From: a virus
Reading direction: 5' to 3' (one strand)
DNA length: 64,000 nucleotides
IMG/VR virus record: IMGVR_UViG_3300037541_000632
Span: 37,265-101,264 of that record
A program made the translations under genes and the position numbers. This document shows, piece after piece, positions 1 to 6,943 of this stretch (positions are counted from its first letter, which is position 1; each line of letters starts with the position of its first letter). The notes below the pieces were generated by a model that was given only the letters and a program-made list of their open reading frames with translations, ran no database searches and had not been told where the DNA came from.

Positions 1-70
1 CGACGTCTTCAGCGGTCTTCATTCCGCCATCCAACAACTTCTTGACGTAAGGTTCGAGTGTCTCATTCAT
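1..70 (-). CDS. Partial CDS, N-terminus only
   Basis: The first codons of a minus-strand gene that runs off the left edge. It starts at ATG 70-68 and reads MNETLEPYVKKLLDGGMKTA before the edge. The ATG overlaps the TGA of the upstream gene at 67 as ATGA, the junction style used throughout this phage, which supports a real translationally coupled start. Function cannot be judged from 23 residues. Confidence 0.6.
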   Translation of the reverse strand, partial: MNETLEPYVKKLLDGGMKTAEDV

Positions 71-600
71 GGTTTGTATAAGAGTTTAAGTACTTTAGCG
101 ATGTCTTTGAATGACAAATTTAAATCGTCATTCAACGCAGTTAGTGATTTAGCGTCGTCGTAATGGAACACAGGAGTACCGTCTATTTCAAGTTCTTTTT
201 TATTATAAACGTTTACAAATACGCCTTTAGGCAGGTCACCGGAACTTCCTAAAATATTAAAAACAGGATTGTCACTCGCAAGGTAGTGTTCATCAAAATA
301 ATATACATCTGTCCCATCGCCTTTTTTGTCTTTAGATGAAGAGTAAGTAATTAAACGTCCTTGCGTCTTACTCAAAACACCAAGGCAGCAGTATCCTAAT
401 TTACCAGTACTTAATTTTTCACATAGCGACCTATAATTCTGTCTGTAATTACCGCTATTCAAAGCTGTAACCCAAGCTGTTAACCCGGGCAGCTTGATCT
501 TTTTGTAATCACTTGGTAATGATACCAATACATTAATGTTTTTACCTTTAGTAGTGGATTTGAATACTATTTCTTTTGTTTTACTTTTTTTATTTTTCAT
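67..600 (-). CDS. Hypothetical phage protein with YCCLGVL motif
   Basis: 177 residues. The N-terminus is very lysine-rich (KNKKSKTKEIVFK). A W-x-x-ALNSGNYRQ segment at about 43-53 is followed by GYCCLGVLS near 69-77. This combination is a recurrent, functionally uncharacterised pattern in small phage proteins (recognised by eye). No membrane segment or catalytic motif is evident. It is the second-last gene of a run of small minus-strand genes and overlaps the next start by ATGA. Function unknown. Confidence 0.75.
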   Translation of the reverse strand: MKNKKSKTKEIVFKSTTKGKNINVLVSLPSDYKKIKLPGLTAWVTALNSGNYRQNYRSLCEKLSTGKLGYCCLGVLSKTQGRLITYSSSKDKKGDGTDVYYFDEHYLASDNPVFNILGSSGDLPKGVFVNVYNKKELEIDGTPVFHYDDAKSLTALNDDLNLSFKDIAKVLKLLYKP

Positions 601-648
601 AAGGCTGTCTTAATTTGTATTGTTTTTAACCAAGCGACTCATGTTATT

Positions 649-1104
649 TTATTCTAAGTTGAAAATATATTTACTTCTTCCAAAGCCAAAGGTGACAGCG
701 CTTATGCCTGTAGTTTCTCTTTTGGACGCCGGATCGCCTTTTACCATCTCTCTGCTAATGTATTCATAATCCAGAGTAAAGGTATTCTCTTTGATGAATT
801 GAAAATATTTATACCAGGATTTAAATCCATATTTAATTTTACAGTAAAAATGATTGCTCAACCATCTACCCCCGGGAAGGAAGGCGAACCAACCATAGCT
901 AGCAATACGGTAGCCCATGTAAGCAGCTAACGGCTGAAAAATAAGGTTACGTACACTGTGGTTTATGCACAACAGGTATAGACATATAGTGGACGAAACA
1001 ATAAATAGTATAAAGGCTGTTAAAAATTCTTTATCGCGCATTAAAGTTTTTATAACAGAAAGCAAATTTTTTATTTTGTCTTTAGTTTCTATCATGGAAA
1101 CCAT
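649..1104 (-). CDS. Small membrane protein
   Basis: 151 residues. A strong hydrophobic segment at about 29-48 (FLTAFILFIVSSTICLYLLC) is followed by a weaker one near 55-78, with a Lys/Tyr-rich tail after it, so one or two membrane spans are likely. The start could be M1 (1104) or M4 (1095); M1 lies only 5 bases after the upstream stop. It sits in a block of small unknown genes. Function unknown; a role in the host envelope would be a guess. Confidence 0.7.
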   Translation of the reverse strand: MVSMIETKDKIKNLLSVIKTLMRDKEFLTAFILFIVSSTICLYLLCINHSVRNLIFQPLAAYMGYRIASYGWFAFLPGGRWLSNHFYCKIKYGFKSWYKYFQFIKENTFTLDYEYISREMVKGDPASKRETTGISAVTFGFGRSKYIFNLE

Positions 1105-1109
1105 TGCGA

Positions 1110-1451
1110 CTATTCCTTTCTATTCTTCTGTAAAATTAAAAGTTTGTTGTTTAAATCAATTTCAAGCGCATGCCCCTTGTTTTCTTCAACTGCAATAGAA
1201 TGCTTATTAGCAAGTGCTAAAATAAATTGGTCCTTGAGAACAGAAACCGTTTTGATTTGCTCTTCAATCTGCTGCTCAATGTTAGCTACCATAGTAAAAA
1301 GAACTGTCTTTAGAGAACCTAACTGCAAATTGATAATGTTGATAAAAGCACATTCGTCATCTGTAAGAAGGAATTTTGTTTTATCATCAGGCTTGATCAA
1401 GGGTGTCAAATCTTCACCCATGTTAAAAATTTCTGTTGTGATGGGTTTCAT
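1110..1451 (-). CDS. Hypothetical coiled-coil protein
   Basis: 113 residues, mostly predicted helical. Residues from about 38 to the end carry heptad-like leucine/isoleucine spacing (LQLGSLKTVLFTMVANIEQQ and onward). There is no membrane segment, cysteine cluster or enzyme motif. It starts 1 base after the upstream gene and ends 5 bases before the membrane protein, so the three are probably co-translated. Function unknown. Confidence 0.7.
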   Translation of the reverse strand: MKPITTEIFNMGEDLTPLIKPDDKTKFLLTDDECAFINIINLQLGSLKTVLFTMVANIEQQIEEQIKTVSVLKDQFILALANKHSIAVEENKGHALEIDLNNKLLILQKNRKE

Positions 1452-1452
1452 G

Positions 1453-2358
1453 TTAGTTCATCCAGGGTGCGACTTCAGTAGTCTTTGTTAAATTATACGC
1501 AGGCTTGTTATCATCAACTTTATGTACCGAAACATTATCGTTTTCTACAATAATCATGCTCGCTTTGCTGACGTGACTCATCAAGGTTTTCATGACGTTT
1601 TGAGCTTTGTCCAGATCAAATTTTGGATTATTAAGATCAAGCTTTTCAAGCTCGATAATCATATTTCTGACTGTATTAATTTTATTCAAATCCGTACAAC
1701 CAGCCATTTTATACTTTGCTAAGTTGATCATTACAGATCTACCACAGTCAAAACAGAATTGTTTATTTTCATCTTTAACATTCTCTATATACTTAATCGC
1801 AGCAGCGGACGCATTAGGATGCCGCTCCATGTCAGGCACAAAGCACATAACACCACACGAAGTACAAGGCTCGCTTTCTTGAAAAACAATGGCTTTGGCA
1901 AGCAATGTAGCTTCAAACAACTTACTGGGATCGCTTTTGATTTTCTCATAAAGCTTATCCAGCTTAATTTTAGTCGGCATAAACATACCAATGCTAGACT
2001 TTTTATGAAAATTTAATTCAACGCCATTTAAAACAATCAACATTTCTGGCGTCACGCTTAAACTTTTATTTTCATATAAATTAATCAGCAGTTTATTTTT
2101 CATATAATTTTCACCGTTGAGTGCATAAAAATCACAGCCACTGTATGTTGCTGGATCTTTCTGCATTCTATTAACAAACTCTGCGTGAATCAGAGCACAA
2201 GAAGCATACCAAGTAAATTTACCGGTAGCTTCATCTTTAAGAATTGTCATTTGACCTTTTTTATTTAAACAAACACCAATAAAGGTGCGAGTAAAAACAA
2301 GTTGATCGTATATTTTGTCTAGAAGGATATTGAGGGGATTCTGTGTGGATGATGTCAT
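1453..2358 (-). CDS. Hypothetical protein with zinc-finger-like cysteines
   Basis: 301 residues. Two cysteine pairs, C165-x-x-C168 and C202-x-x-C205 (CTSC and CFDC), about 34 residues apart resemble a treble-clef or zinc-ribbon site. The rest has no motif I recognise. The start at 2358 follows an intrinsic terminator (2375-2401), so this gene probably has its own promoter or depends on read-through. Metal binding is inferred from cysteine spacing only. Confidence 0.75.
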   Translation of the reverse strand: MTSSTQNPLNILLDKIYDQLVFTRTFIGVCLNKKGQMTILKDEATGKFTWYASCALIHAEFVNRMQKDPATYSGCDFYALNGENYMKNKLLINLYENKSLSVTPEMLIVLNGVELNFHKKSSIGMFMPTKIKLDKLYEKIKSDPSKLFEATLLAKAIVFQESEPCTSCGVMCFVPDMERHPNASAAAIKYIENVKDENKQFCFDCGRSVMINLAKYKMAGCTDLNKINTVRNMIIELEKLDLNNPKFDLDKAQNVMKTLMSHVSKASMIIVENDNVSVHKVDDNKPAYNLTKTTEVAPWMN

Positions 2359-2374
2359 ATAACTAAAATAAAAG

Positions 2375-2401
2375 CCCCTGCCCGGAATTACCGGGCAGGG
2401 G
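2375..2401 (-). terminator. Intrinsic terminator with stop codon in loop
   Basis: A perfect 11-bp GC-rich stem (2375-2385 with 2391-2401) around a 5-base loop. On the minus strand it is followed by CTTTTATTTTAG. It ends the 55-residue gene, whose TAA (2388-2390) lies inside the loop. Confidence 0.85.
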
Positions 2402-2555
2402 TTTTGGGTTTGATGTCGAATTGGGCGACTAACTGACCTGTTAACCTTTTGACAATACTGCCTATAATATCAGGATCTACCTTTCCAGGATGCGCGCGGG
2501 CAGCGCATAACACGCTGCCCGCGATAGCCCTACGAAGCGCTTGCTGATTCTTCAT
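2388..2555 (-). CDS. Small basic protein, 55 aa
   Basis: An open frame of 55 codons from ATG 2555-2553 to TAA 2390-2388. Its start overlaps the TGA of the upstream gene as ATGA, which strongly supports expression. The protein is basic and alanine-rich (begins MKNQQALRRAIAGSVLCAAR), with no recognised domain. The gene contains a perfect 11-bp inverted repeat (2495-2505 with 2513-2523), and its stop codon falls in the loop of the downstream terminator, so RNA structure and coding are tightly merged. Function unknown. Confidence 0.65.
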   Translation of the reverse strand: MKNQQALRRAIAGSVLCAARAHPGKVDPDIIGSIVKRLTGQLVAQFDIKPKTPAR

Positions 2556-3178
2556 GCTTGAATACGTTGCGCTGCAAGTTCAAAATCTGAACGAGCACAT
2601 ACAACGCTTTCCTCCAGTGCTTCCCGCAGCAGTGTCCAGCCTGCTGCGGCCTTTCCTGTTTTGTAATCCATGAAGGTCACACCATATGCGTGCGTGTACG
2701 CAATGGTTCCATCCATCTCATTGACGACACGCTCATATGAACGTCCCGACATAGTAGCAGGAAGGTCCTCCCAGACCGAAAGAACAGCAATCTTTTTGAT
2801 AAGATTACGTACAATATCTCTGTCAGTATCTGACAAGGAGATTTCCCACAGATTCCTGTAGGCTCTAGCTCCCAGTTGCTGGGCCTTGACTACCAGTTGT
2901 TGGTGCTCATCAGTGGCTGACATCTTGCGACGTGCAATCACTTCATTAAGCTCCGTCGCTGCATCCTCGGCGTAATCTACCGAAGACATCGCCTGTTTGA
3001 AGATCTGCTGTTCTTTACCGCTCCCATGCTCAGGTAACCAAGCATAGATTGCTCTTACTCTTTGGACGCTCTTATGTGCATCCATATCTGTCAAAATCTG
3101 ACAGATTCTATTTCCAGTCTCCTGCCCTTCGTATGTCAAGGACAGGAGACTTTCAGTGTGGTGGTGTTGTATTTTCAT
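2552..3178 (-). CDS. Hypothetical helical protein
   Basis: 208 residues, rich in Ala/Glu/Arg and probably all-helical; the first residues are MKIQHHHTESLLS. No catalytic motif or membrane segment is seen. It is the first gene behind a well-formed sigma70-like promoter (3206-3235), with a 5' leader of only about 20 bases, and is coupled by ATGA to the 55-aa gene. The pair forms a two-gene transcript closed by the 2375-2401 terminator. Function unknown. Confidence 0.75.
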   Translation of the reverse strand: MKIQHHHTESLLSLTYEGQETGNRICQILTDMDAHKSVQRVRAIYAWLPEHGSGKEQQIFKQAMSSVDYAEDAATELNEVIARRKMSATDEHQQLVVKAQQLGARAYRNLWEISLSDTDRDIVRNLIKKIAVLSVWEDLPATMSGRSYERVVNEMDGTIAYTHAYGVTFMDYKTGKAAAGWTLLREALEESVVCARSDFELAAQRIQA

Positions 3179-3205
3179 GATAAATAGCGTGCTCCGCTAC
3201 AAATC

Positions 3206-3235
3206 TATATAACACAACAGCACCTTTTATATCAA
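3206..3235 (-). promoter_or_regulatory. Sigma70-like promoter, phage family
   Basis: On the minus strand: -35 TTGATA (3235-3230), an 18-base spacer ending TTGTGT, and -10 TATATA (3211-3206). Expected start is near 3199, about 20 bases before the gene at 3178. Six other sites in this window have the same architecture. Confidence 0.8.
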
Positions 3236-3804
3236 GGCATACAGAGAGACTTAACCATATCCACTTTATCCGGGGAAAGGTTGAACTGCCCTACATACTG
3301 ATTAATAGGTAGTTTAGATTTAATTAAACTCTTATAACGTGGCACGTTACCTTTCGGTAATTTCACTTCCTTATCAGGAGTATGATTGGTTGTAGAAAGC
3401 GCCTGTACATTTTTAATAATCACAGTCTGAATATCTCCTGATTCAAATTCAGATTGGTAAAAATGCATACCACCCTGTTTGACTGTAGGATTCTTAAACT
3501 GCATTTCCTTAACAGGCTTATCGTCGCTCATGCTTTTGGTAAAGCTATCAAGCTGCTCTGTAACAGCAGTAGCCCACTCAGTAATATCAGCATCTGCAGG
3601 TCTCAATTCACTCATGAAGAACTCAGTTTCTTTATTGAGTTTTTCATGACTGGTCTTAATCAGATTTTTATATCCATCATCAGGTAGTAAAAGAACTACA
3701 TAATCTTTTACTGAACCATCTGAACTTTTATAACCTTTCAACATTAGCGTTCTATCTCCAGCTAATGCTTTTTCAATTTCAGTTTTAATTTCGTCTGTTG
3801 TCAT
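3232..3804 (-). CDS. Hypothetical protein
   Basis: 190 residues, soluble, with mixed alpha/beta character and no motif I recognise. It begins MTTDEIKTEIEKALAGDRTL and ends in a short Lys/Pro-rich segment. It lies between a terminator upstream (3834-3863) and the promoter at 3206-3235 downstream, whose -35 overlaps its last codons. It is therefore a single-gene unit or is read from an upstream promoter I did not identify. Function unknown. Confidence 0.7.
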   Translation of the reverse strand: MTTDEIKTEIEKALAGDRTLMLKGYKSSDGSVKDYVVLLLPDDGYKNLIKTSHEKLNKETEFFMSELRPADADITEWATAVTEQLDSFTKSMSDDKPVKEMQFKNPTVKQGGMHFYQSEFESGDIQTVIIKNVQALSTTNHTPDKEVKLPKGNVPRYKSLIKSKLPINQYVGQFNLSPDKVDMVKSLCMP

Positions 3805-3833
3805 GGTGTTTGGGATTTAATAGCTAAATAAAA

Positions 3834-3863
3834 AGGGCTACCACACTTAAGTGTGGTAGCCCT
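3834..3863 (-). terminator. Intrinsic terminator
   Basis: A perfect 15-bp palindrome (3834-3848 with 3849-3863) followed on the minus strand by TTTTATTTAG. It terminates the gene at 3885-4169. Confidence 0.85.
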
Positions 3864-3884
3864 CAGATTTACTGACTTGCGTTA

Positions 3885-4169
3885 TTACGCGTCAACCGTT
3901 TCAGCGGTGTCCGTAGTGTCAGCAGTGTGAACTTGCGCCAAGACTTTGTTACCGTCAGTCTTCTTGTGGTGCAAATCAAAGCCATGCTTTTCAGCGTGTG
4001 CTTTGACAGTATTCACTTCCAATGCTTCGATCTCAAAGGAGTCTCCATGTGTAAGCGAACCAAAGAATTCGTCCCACAGGCTCTTACGAGGCTTGGTGCG
4101 AACGCGTTTGATGTTGGCTTCAAGTGGCTCAAGTCCCTTGATAATTTCAGGCAGTTCTTTTCTCTTCAT
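3885..4169 (-). CDS. Small hypothetical protein
   Basis: 94 residues. The N-terminal half is basic (MKRKELPEIIKG, then a KRVRTKPRKS segment at 21-30) and the tail is acidic and Thr-rich (VHTADTTDTAETVDA). No recognised domain. It ends 21 bases before a strong terminator. The 113 bases upstream (4170-4282) show no further gene. Function unknown. Confidence 0.7.
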   Translation of the reverse strand: MKRKELPEIIKGLEPLEANIKRVRTKPRKSLWDEFFGSLTHGDSFEIEALEVNTVKAHAEKHGFDLHHKKTDGNKVLAQVHTADTTDTAETVDA

Positions 4170-4282
4170 ATCTATTATGTGGTTTGTGGTTATTTATATT
4201 CTGGATTTGGCTCACACCGCTTCCAGGAATAATTTAATGATGCCGAGATTTCTAAAGTAAGCAAGAAGAAAAAATCAAATTT

Positions 4283-4492
4283 TCAATTTTCAGTAGCTAA
4301 AGCAATGTCAGCAGGTTCAAAGTATTTATGCGCTTTATCATCCATAGCGTAGAATTCACTATTGATAACTGTAACGTCGCGGCGAACAGAACCGTCTTTC
4401 AAAATAAAAGTCACCGGGCGGTAGACTTCTTTGACTGCAGGAAAGTTCTGAATGGATTCCACTATTTCACGAGGCAAACAAAAGTATCGCAT
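4283..4492 (-). CDS. Small hypothetical protein
   Basis: 69 residues beginning MRYFCLPREIVESI. The composition suggests a small beta-rich fold (VTFILKDGSVRRDVTVI at 27-43), with no catalytic motif. It starts 3 bases after the gene at 4496-4762, so the two are co-translated. Function unknown. Confidence 0.65.
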   Translation of the reverse strand: MRYFCLPREIVESIQNFPAVKEVYRPVTFILKDGSVRRDVTVINSEFYAMDDKAHKYFEPADIALATEN

Positions 4493-4495
4493 ACA

Positions 4496-4762
4496 TTATT
4501 TCTTAGCTAGTGCAGCGACTGGGAATTTAAAAGACACAGTTGCTACCCCGGCTTTACTTTTAACTTTAACATCCGAGAACTCGAGGCCTTTAGCAAAGGC
4601 ATCATTAATATTCTCGATAAGTCTAATACCAATTTCTTGGCGCTTATCAGGATCTTTGAGGTCAATGGCCAGTTGCGCCAATGTAAAATCGACAGCATTC
4701 AGCTGGTTAAAAATTGCCTCAACTTCAGGTACTTTGGTCGTGGAGTCTGTTTCGTCTGACAT
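4496..4762 (-). CDS. Small hypothetical protein
   Basis: 88 residues with an acidic N-terminus (MSDETDSTTKVPEVEAIFNQ) and a predicted helix, then a beta-like VSFKFPVAALAKK tail. It lies directly downstream of the tRNA-Leu gene and its terminator-like hairpin (4783-4809), with no promoter of the phage family in between. Function unknown. Confidence 0.65.
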   Translation of the reverse strand: MSDETDSTTKVPEVEAIFNQLNAVDFTLAQLAIDLKDPDKRQEIGIRLIENINDAFAKGLEFSDVKVKSKAGVATVSFKFPVAALAKK

Positions 4763-4782
4763 GATTTATTTGATAGTTAAAG

Positions 4783-4809
4783 AAATAACACGCACTATGT
4801 GTGTTATTT
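4783..4809 (-). terminator. Probable terminator after tRNA-Leu
   Basis: An inverted repeat (4783-4791 with 4801-4809, extendable inward with one G-U pair), followed on the minus strand by TCTTTAAC. The position immediately 3' of tRNA-Leu suggests it ends or processes the tRNA transcript. The T-tract is short. Confidence 0.5.
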
Positions 4810-4813
4810 CGAG

Positions 4814-4906
4814 TGGTAGCCCAGGCCGGACTCGAACCGGCAGTGTTTACCTCTTGGGTATCAGATTTTAAATCTGATGCGTTTCAACCAATTTCGCCAC
4901 TGGGCC
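4814..4906 (-). tRNA. tRNA-Leu (anticodon TAA)
   Basis: A class II cloverleaf of 93 nt with a long variable arm. The acceptor 5' GGCCCAG pairs with 3' CTGGGCT (one G-U at the end). The anticodon stem TCAGA/TCTGA holds loop TTTAAAA, giving anticodon TAA, which reads UUA. The T-arm has loop TTCGAGT. The CCA end is encoded. UUA suits this AT-rich genome. Confidence 0.9.
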
Positions 4907-4913
4907 GTTATTA

Positions 4914-5189
4914 TTACAGTTTACCAAACTGGCTTACTTTTACTTTGCTCACAAAGACTTTGAGATCGTGTGGTAGATCGACCTCATCGATGTCTTTGAC
5001 TGCATCGTAAATTGTTTCCAGATACTTCTCTTTATCGACAGCCTCCTCATATGCAAGTGCATATTTTGAAATACTGTCGAAAATTTCTTGCTGCGTAGGC
5101 TGCCTAGTCAGGAGGGACATAACCACCATAATAAGCATTGGCAGATTAATCAGAACGCAGAGGTGTGCGAATTTAGCTTTTGGTGACAT
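4914..5189 (-). CDS. Small membrane protein
   Basis: 91 residues. An N-terminal hydrophobic segment (about residues 8-26, AHLCVLINLPMLIMVVMSL) is followed by an acidic helical domain with repeated Lys/Asp/Glu. It is probably anchored by one helix with a soluble tail. It sits between the RNA region and tRNA-Leu and starts 1 base after the gene at 5191-5397. Function unknown. Confidence 0.65.
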   Translation of the reverse strand: MSPKAKFAHLCVLINLPMLIMVVMSLLTRQPTQQEIFDSISKYALAYEEAVDKEKYLETIYDAVKDIDEVDLPHDLKVFVSKVKVSQFGKL

Positions 5190-5190
5190 A

Positions 5191-5397
5191 TTAACTGTGC
5201 ATTAATTCTTGTTTTGCTTTGGTATAATCTAGAACATCTTTTTCTAGACTTTCAATATGCTGCGTCCAGAACTTTTGATTGTCTTCATTCTGTTCGCCTT
5301 CTTTCCACCATTTTTTCCAAAGATCTATTTTTTGCTTAATCGCTTCAATTTTATCTTCGATTGCTACTGCAGCTAATACTATAGTTTTGCTAGTCAT
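5191..5397 (-). CDS. Small coiled-coil protein
   Basis: 68 residues, almost entirely helical and highly charged (MTSKTIVLAAVAIEDKIEAI, then a KKWWKEGEQNED segment). The heptad pattern suggests a short coiled coil. Its ATG is 18 bases downstream of the last hairpin of the folded RNA region (5416-5446), so it may be carried on the same transcript. Function unknown. Confidence 0.6.
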   Translation of the reverse strand: MTSKTIVLAAVAIEDKIEAIKQKIDLWKKWWKEGEQNEDNQKFWTQHIESLEKDVLDYTKAKQELMHS

Positions 5398-5415
5398 GTT
5401 GTTGGTTTAAGTTGT

Positions 5416-5960
5416 GGGCGCGGCAGGAATCGAACCTGCCGCGCCCGTGGAATCCCAGCTAGGGTAAGTCTCAGGATTTCTCCCTTGATCGAGGCATGGA
5501 GCCTCTTGTCCCCTAGCCGAGAAAATTGTTTGCCTATCGCTGCAAGAGTCCCCGGATAAGGTCCGAAGCGTATACTCTCTTGCACTTCTACCGCATGTCG
5601 GCCCAGAGGGCTACGCTCGTCATGATATCGGTATCCGCCAGTACAGACACGATAGGCAAATTGGTCGGCCCAGAGGGATTCGAACCCCCAACCAAAGAAT
5701 TATGAGTTCTCTGCTCTAACCATTGAGCTATAGGCCGGAAAATTAATTAGCAGTGCAGCTTCTTATCCATCAACGATGTTCTATTAGATACTTACTAGCC
5801 TTGCAATCTCCACCGTAAAACGGAGGCAGTCTTCCCGGCATCGCTTTCTCGCTGCATTTTATTGTGATGAACTGCTAAAATTAATTTGTGTGGTACTACT
5901 GGTTACGGCTCTGTTTCGTACTTCTCCACGGCTAATATTATGGACGCACACAAAAATTGT
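5416..5960 (-). ncRNA. Large folded RNA region around tRNA-Met
   Basis: About 545 nt with no credible gene and unusually dense base pairing on the minus strand. In order: (1) 8-bp helix 5947-5954/5885-5892; (2) about 12-bp helix with a bulge, 5871-5884/5743-5754, enclosing about 115 nt; (3) the complete tRNA-Met 5662-5737; (4) perfect 11-bp helix 5650-5660/5529-5539, enclosing a further 8-bp hairpin 5577-5584/5541-5548; (5) 7-bp helix 5511-5517/5458-5464 with an inner hairpin 5491-5495/5501-5505; (6) perfect 12-bp hairpin 5416-5427/5435-5446 capped by a tRNA-like T-loop, TTCGATT. Size, ornate folding and tRNA neighbourhood recall phage large RNAs such as GOLLD and ROOL. I cannot match a consensus by eye, so the class is open. 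It could be one RNA with an embedded tRNA or several RNAs. No promoter was identified. Confidence 0.55.
5662..5737 (-). tRNA. tRNA-Met (anticodon CAT)
   Basis: A 76-nt cloverleaf. Acceptor CGGCCTA pairs with TGGGCCG (C1-G72, so elongator-like rather than initiator). D-stem GCTC/GAGC. Anticodon stem GAGAA/TTCTT with loop CTCATAA, anticodon CAT. T-stem GGGGG/CCCTC with loop TTCGAAT. CCA is encoded. It could be tRNA-Ile2 if modified to lysidine. It lies inside the folded RNA region, abutting long-range helices on both sides. Confidence 0.9.
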
Positions 5961-5974
5961 TTATGTCAAAGAAC

Positions 5975-6049
5975 TGGTACCCGGTGAGGGAATCGAACCC
6001 CCATTGAAGCTTTAGAAGAGCTCTGTCCTATCCATTAAACGAACCGGGC
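5975..6049 (-). tRNA. tRNA-Arg (anticodon TCT)
   Basis: A 75-nt cloverleaf. Acceptor GCCCGGT pairs with ACCGGGT (G1-U72 wobble). Anticodon stem GAGCT/AGCTT with loop CTTCTAA, anticodon TCT, reading AGA. T-arm GGGGG/CCCTC around TTCGATT. CCA is encoded. It is the first tRNA of the minus-strand RNA cluster. Confidence 0.9.
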
Positions 6050-6113
6050 GAAAAGGATTCCATGCATTAACCAACTTCACTCTAAGCGCAAGAGTTAATT
6101 TGATAAATACATG

Positions 6114-6154
6114 TCAACCTCACTCGAGGTTGAAGGACGCAAACGATACGTCCT
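6114..6154. other. Two abutting hairpins between HNH gene and tRNAs
   Basis: A perfect 8-bp stem with a 4-base loop (6114-6121/6126-6133) is followed with no gap by a 6-bp stem with a 9-base loop (6134-6139/6149-6154). They lie in the 147-base spacer between tRNA-Arg and the HNH start. They could be the leader of either transcript or the footprint of a mobile endonuclease insertion. No promoter is clear here; TTGACA occurs on the minus strand (6118-6113) without a good -10. Confidence 0.5.
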
Positions 6155-6196
6155 GAAGATGTCTTGCCGCATACACCATGTGTACTATATTACCCT

Positions 6197-6553
6197 ATGC
6201 CTTCACCCTCGTCTTCAAAAAGAAATAGAGTAATGCGTCTGGCAAGAAAATACAACCTCGTAAAAAAAGCCGGAGGTCAATGTGTGATATGCGGGTACAA
6301 AAAAAATTTATCTAGTTTGGCTTTTCATCATATATATGAAAAAAAAACAAGGTTGTCTGGAAATCATTTAATTAAAATGTCTTTGCGTGGAGCAGAAGAA
6401 GAACTCAATCAATGCGTTTTAGTATGTCATAACTGCCACAGCGAAATTCATAATCCTGAAATCTCGCTAAAAAAGATTGCTAAAATGTGTAAACTTATTG
6501 ATGAAAATAAATTAACACATAATCAAGCATACAAGCAGTTCTTCGACAGTTAA
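6197..6553 (+). CDS. HNH endonuclease
   Basis: 118 residues from ATG 6197. A TTG at 6164 would extend it, but the extension looks non-coding. It has the zinc-HNH pattern: CVIC (about residues 29-32), FHH (about 44-46), then a CHNCH segment (about 80-84). HNH enzymes cut DNA with a beta-beta-alpha metal fold, and free-standing copies beside phage tRNA genes are typically homing or mobile endonucleases. It is one of only four plus-strand genes and is convergent with the minus-strand transcript at 6655. No intron is evident, so it looks free-standing. The basic N-terminus (SKRNRVMRLARK) fits DNA binding. Confidence 0.85.
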   Translation: MPSPSSSKRNRVMRLARKYNLVKKAGGQCVICGYKKNLSSLAFHHIYEKKTRLSGNHLIKMSLRGAEEELNQCVLVCHNCHSEIHNPEISLKKIAKMCKLIDENKLTHNQAYKQFFDS

Positions 6554-6567
6554 GGAAAAAGAAAGTT

Positions 6568-6600
6568 AGACCCGCGTCGTGATGGCTACGACGCGGGTCT
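6568..6600. terminator. Strong bidirectional hairpin terminator
   Basis: A perfect 13-bp GC-rich stem (6568-6580/6588-6600) with a 7-base loop lies 15 bases after the HNH stop. On the minus strand it is followed by AACTTTCTTTTTCC, so it also ends the transcript carrying the gene at 6655-6861. Confidence 0.8.
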
Positions 6601-6654
6601 TGGTGCCATGAACCAAACAACAACACATGTGCCACCAGTGCTGTTGTTATCCCT

Positions 6655-6861
6655 TTACAGGGATATACTAGGCAGAGGATTGCCTAGCGCATTTTTAACC
6701 TGACTGCCCAGGTTTATTCCGTGCAAGCACGGCTGCCTAGCACGATGCGTGCCCAGCATTTGTATTTCCTGCAGAGTCTCATCTCCGGGATTACGGCTCA
6801 TGATATATTCCCGAGCTGCCAATATACCTACAATGCGTGGGTGATTATTGATGTGTGTCAT
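6655..6861 (-). CDS. Small protein under its own promoter
   Basis: 68 residues beginning MTHINNHPRIVGILAAREYI. The first half looks protein-like; the second half is encoded by sequence rich in short inverted repeats (for example 6668-6674/6681-6687 and CCGTGC/GCACGG at 6719-6732). A promoter of the phage family lies at 6944-6973 and the terminator at 6568-6600, so this is a one-gene transcript of about 370 nt. The first 20 or so nt match the start of the folded RNA at 49.9 kb. The gene could be real, or the transcript may act mainly as RNA. Confidence 0.55.
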   Translation of the reverse strand: MTHINNHPRIVGILAAREYIMSRNPGDETLQEIQMLGTHRARQPCLHGINLGSQVKNALGNPLPSISL

Positions 6862-6943
6862 ATTATTATTATTCTATTTGTTTTTGTTTTATACCCATAA
6901 AGTATAGGTATTTGTGTAACAGATATTACTATCCGTACAAATT

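Noticed and set aside
965-2016. Several plus-strand frames opposite the first genes
   Set aside because: All are reverse shadows of minus-strand genes with conserved spacing; low protein-like quality.
5394-5585. 63-codon frame on the minus strand across the folded RNA region
   Set aside because: It reads straight through strong helices, and its composition (Arg/Pro/Leu) is that of structured RNA, not protein.
5416-5600. tmRNA or a fourth tRNA
   Set aside because: The 12-bp T-loop hairpin resembles a tRNA acceptor/T-arm, but no matching 5' acceptor strand, D-arm or anticodon arm exists upstream and no Ala-start tag-peptide frame was found.
6197-6553. Group I intron carrying the HNH gene
   Set aside because: The neighbouring tRNAs are complete and uninterrupted, and no intron core was recognised; the gene looks free-standing.
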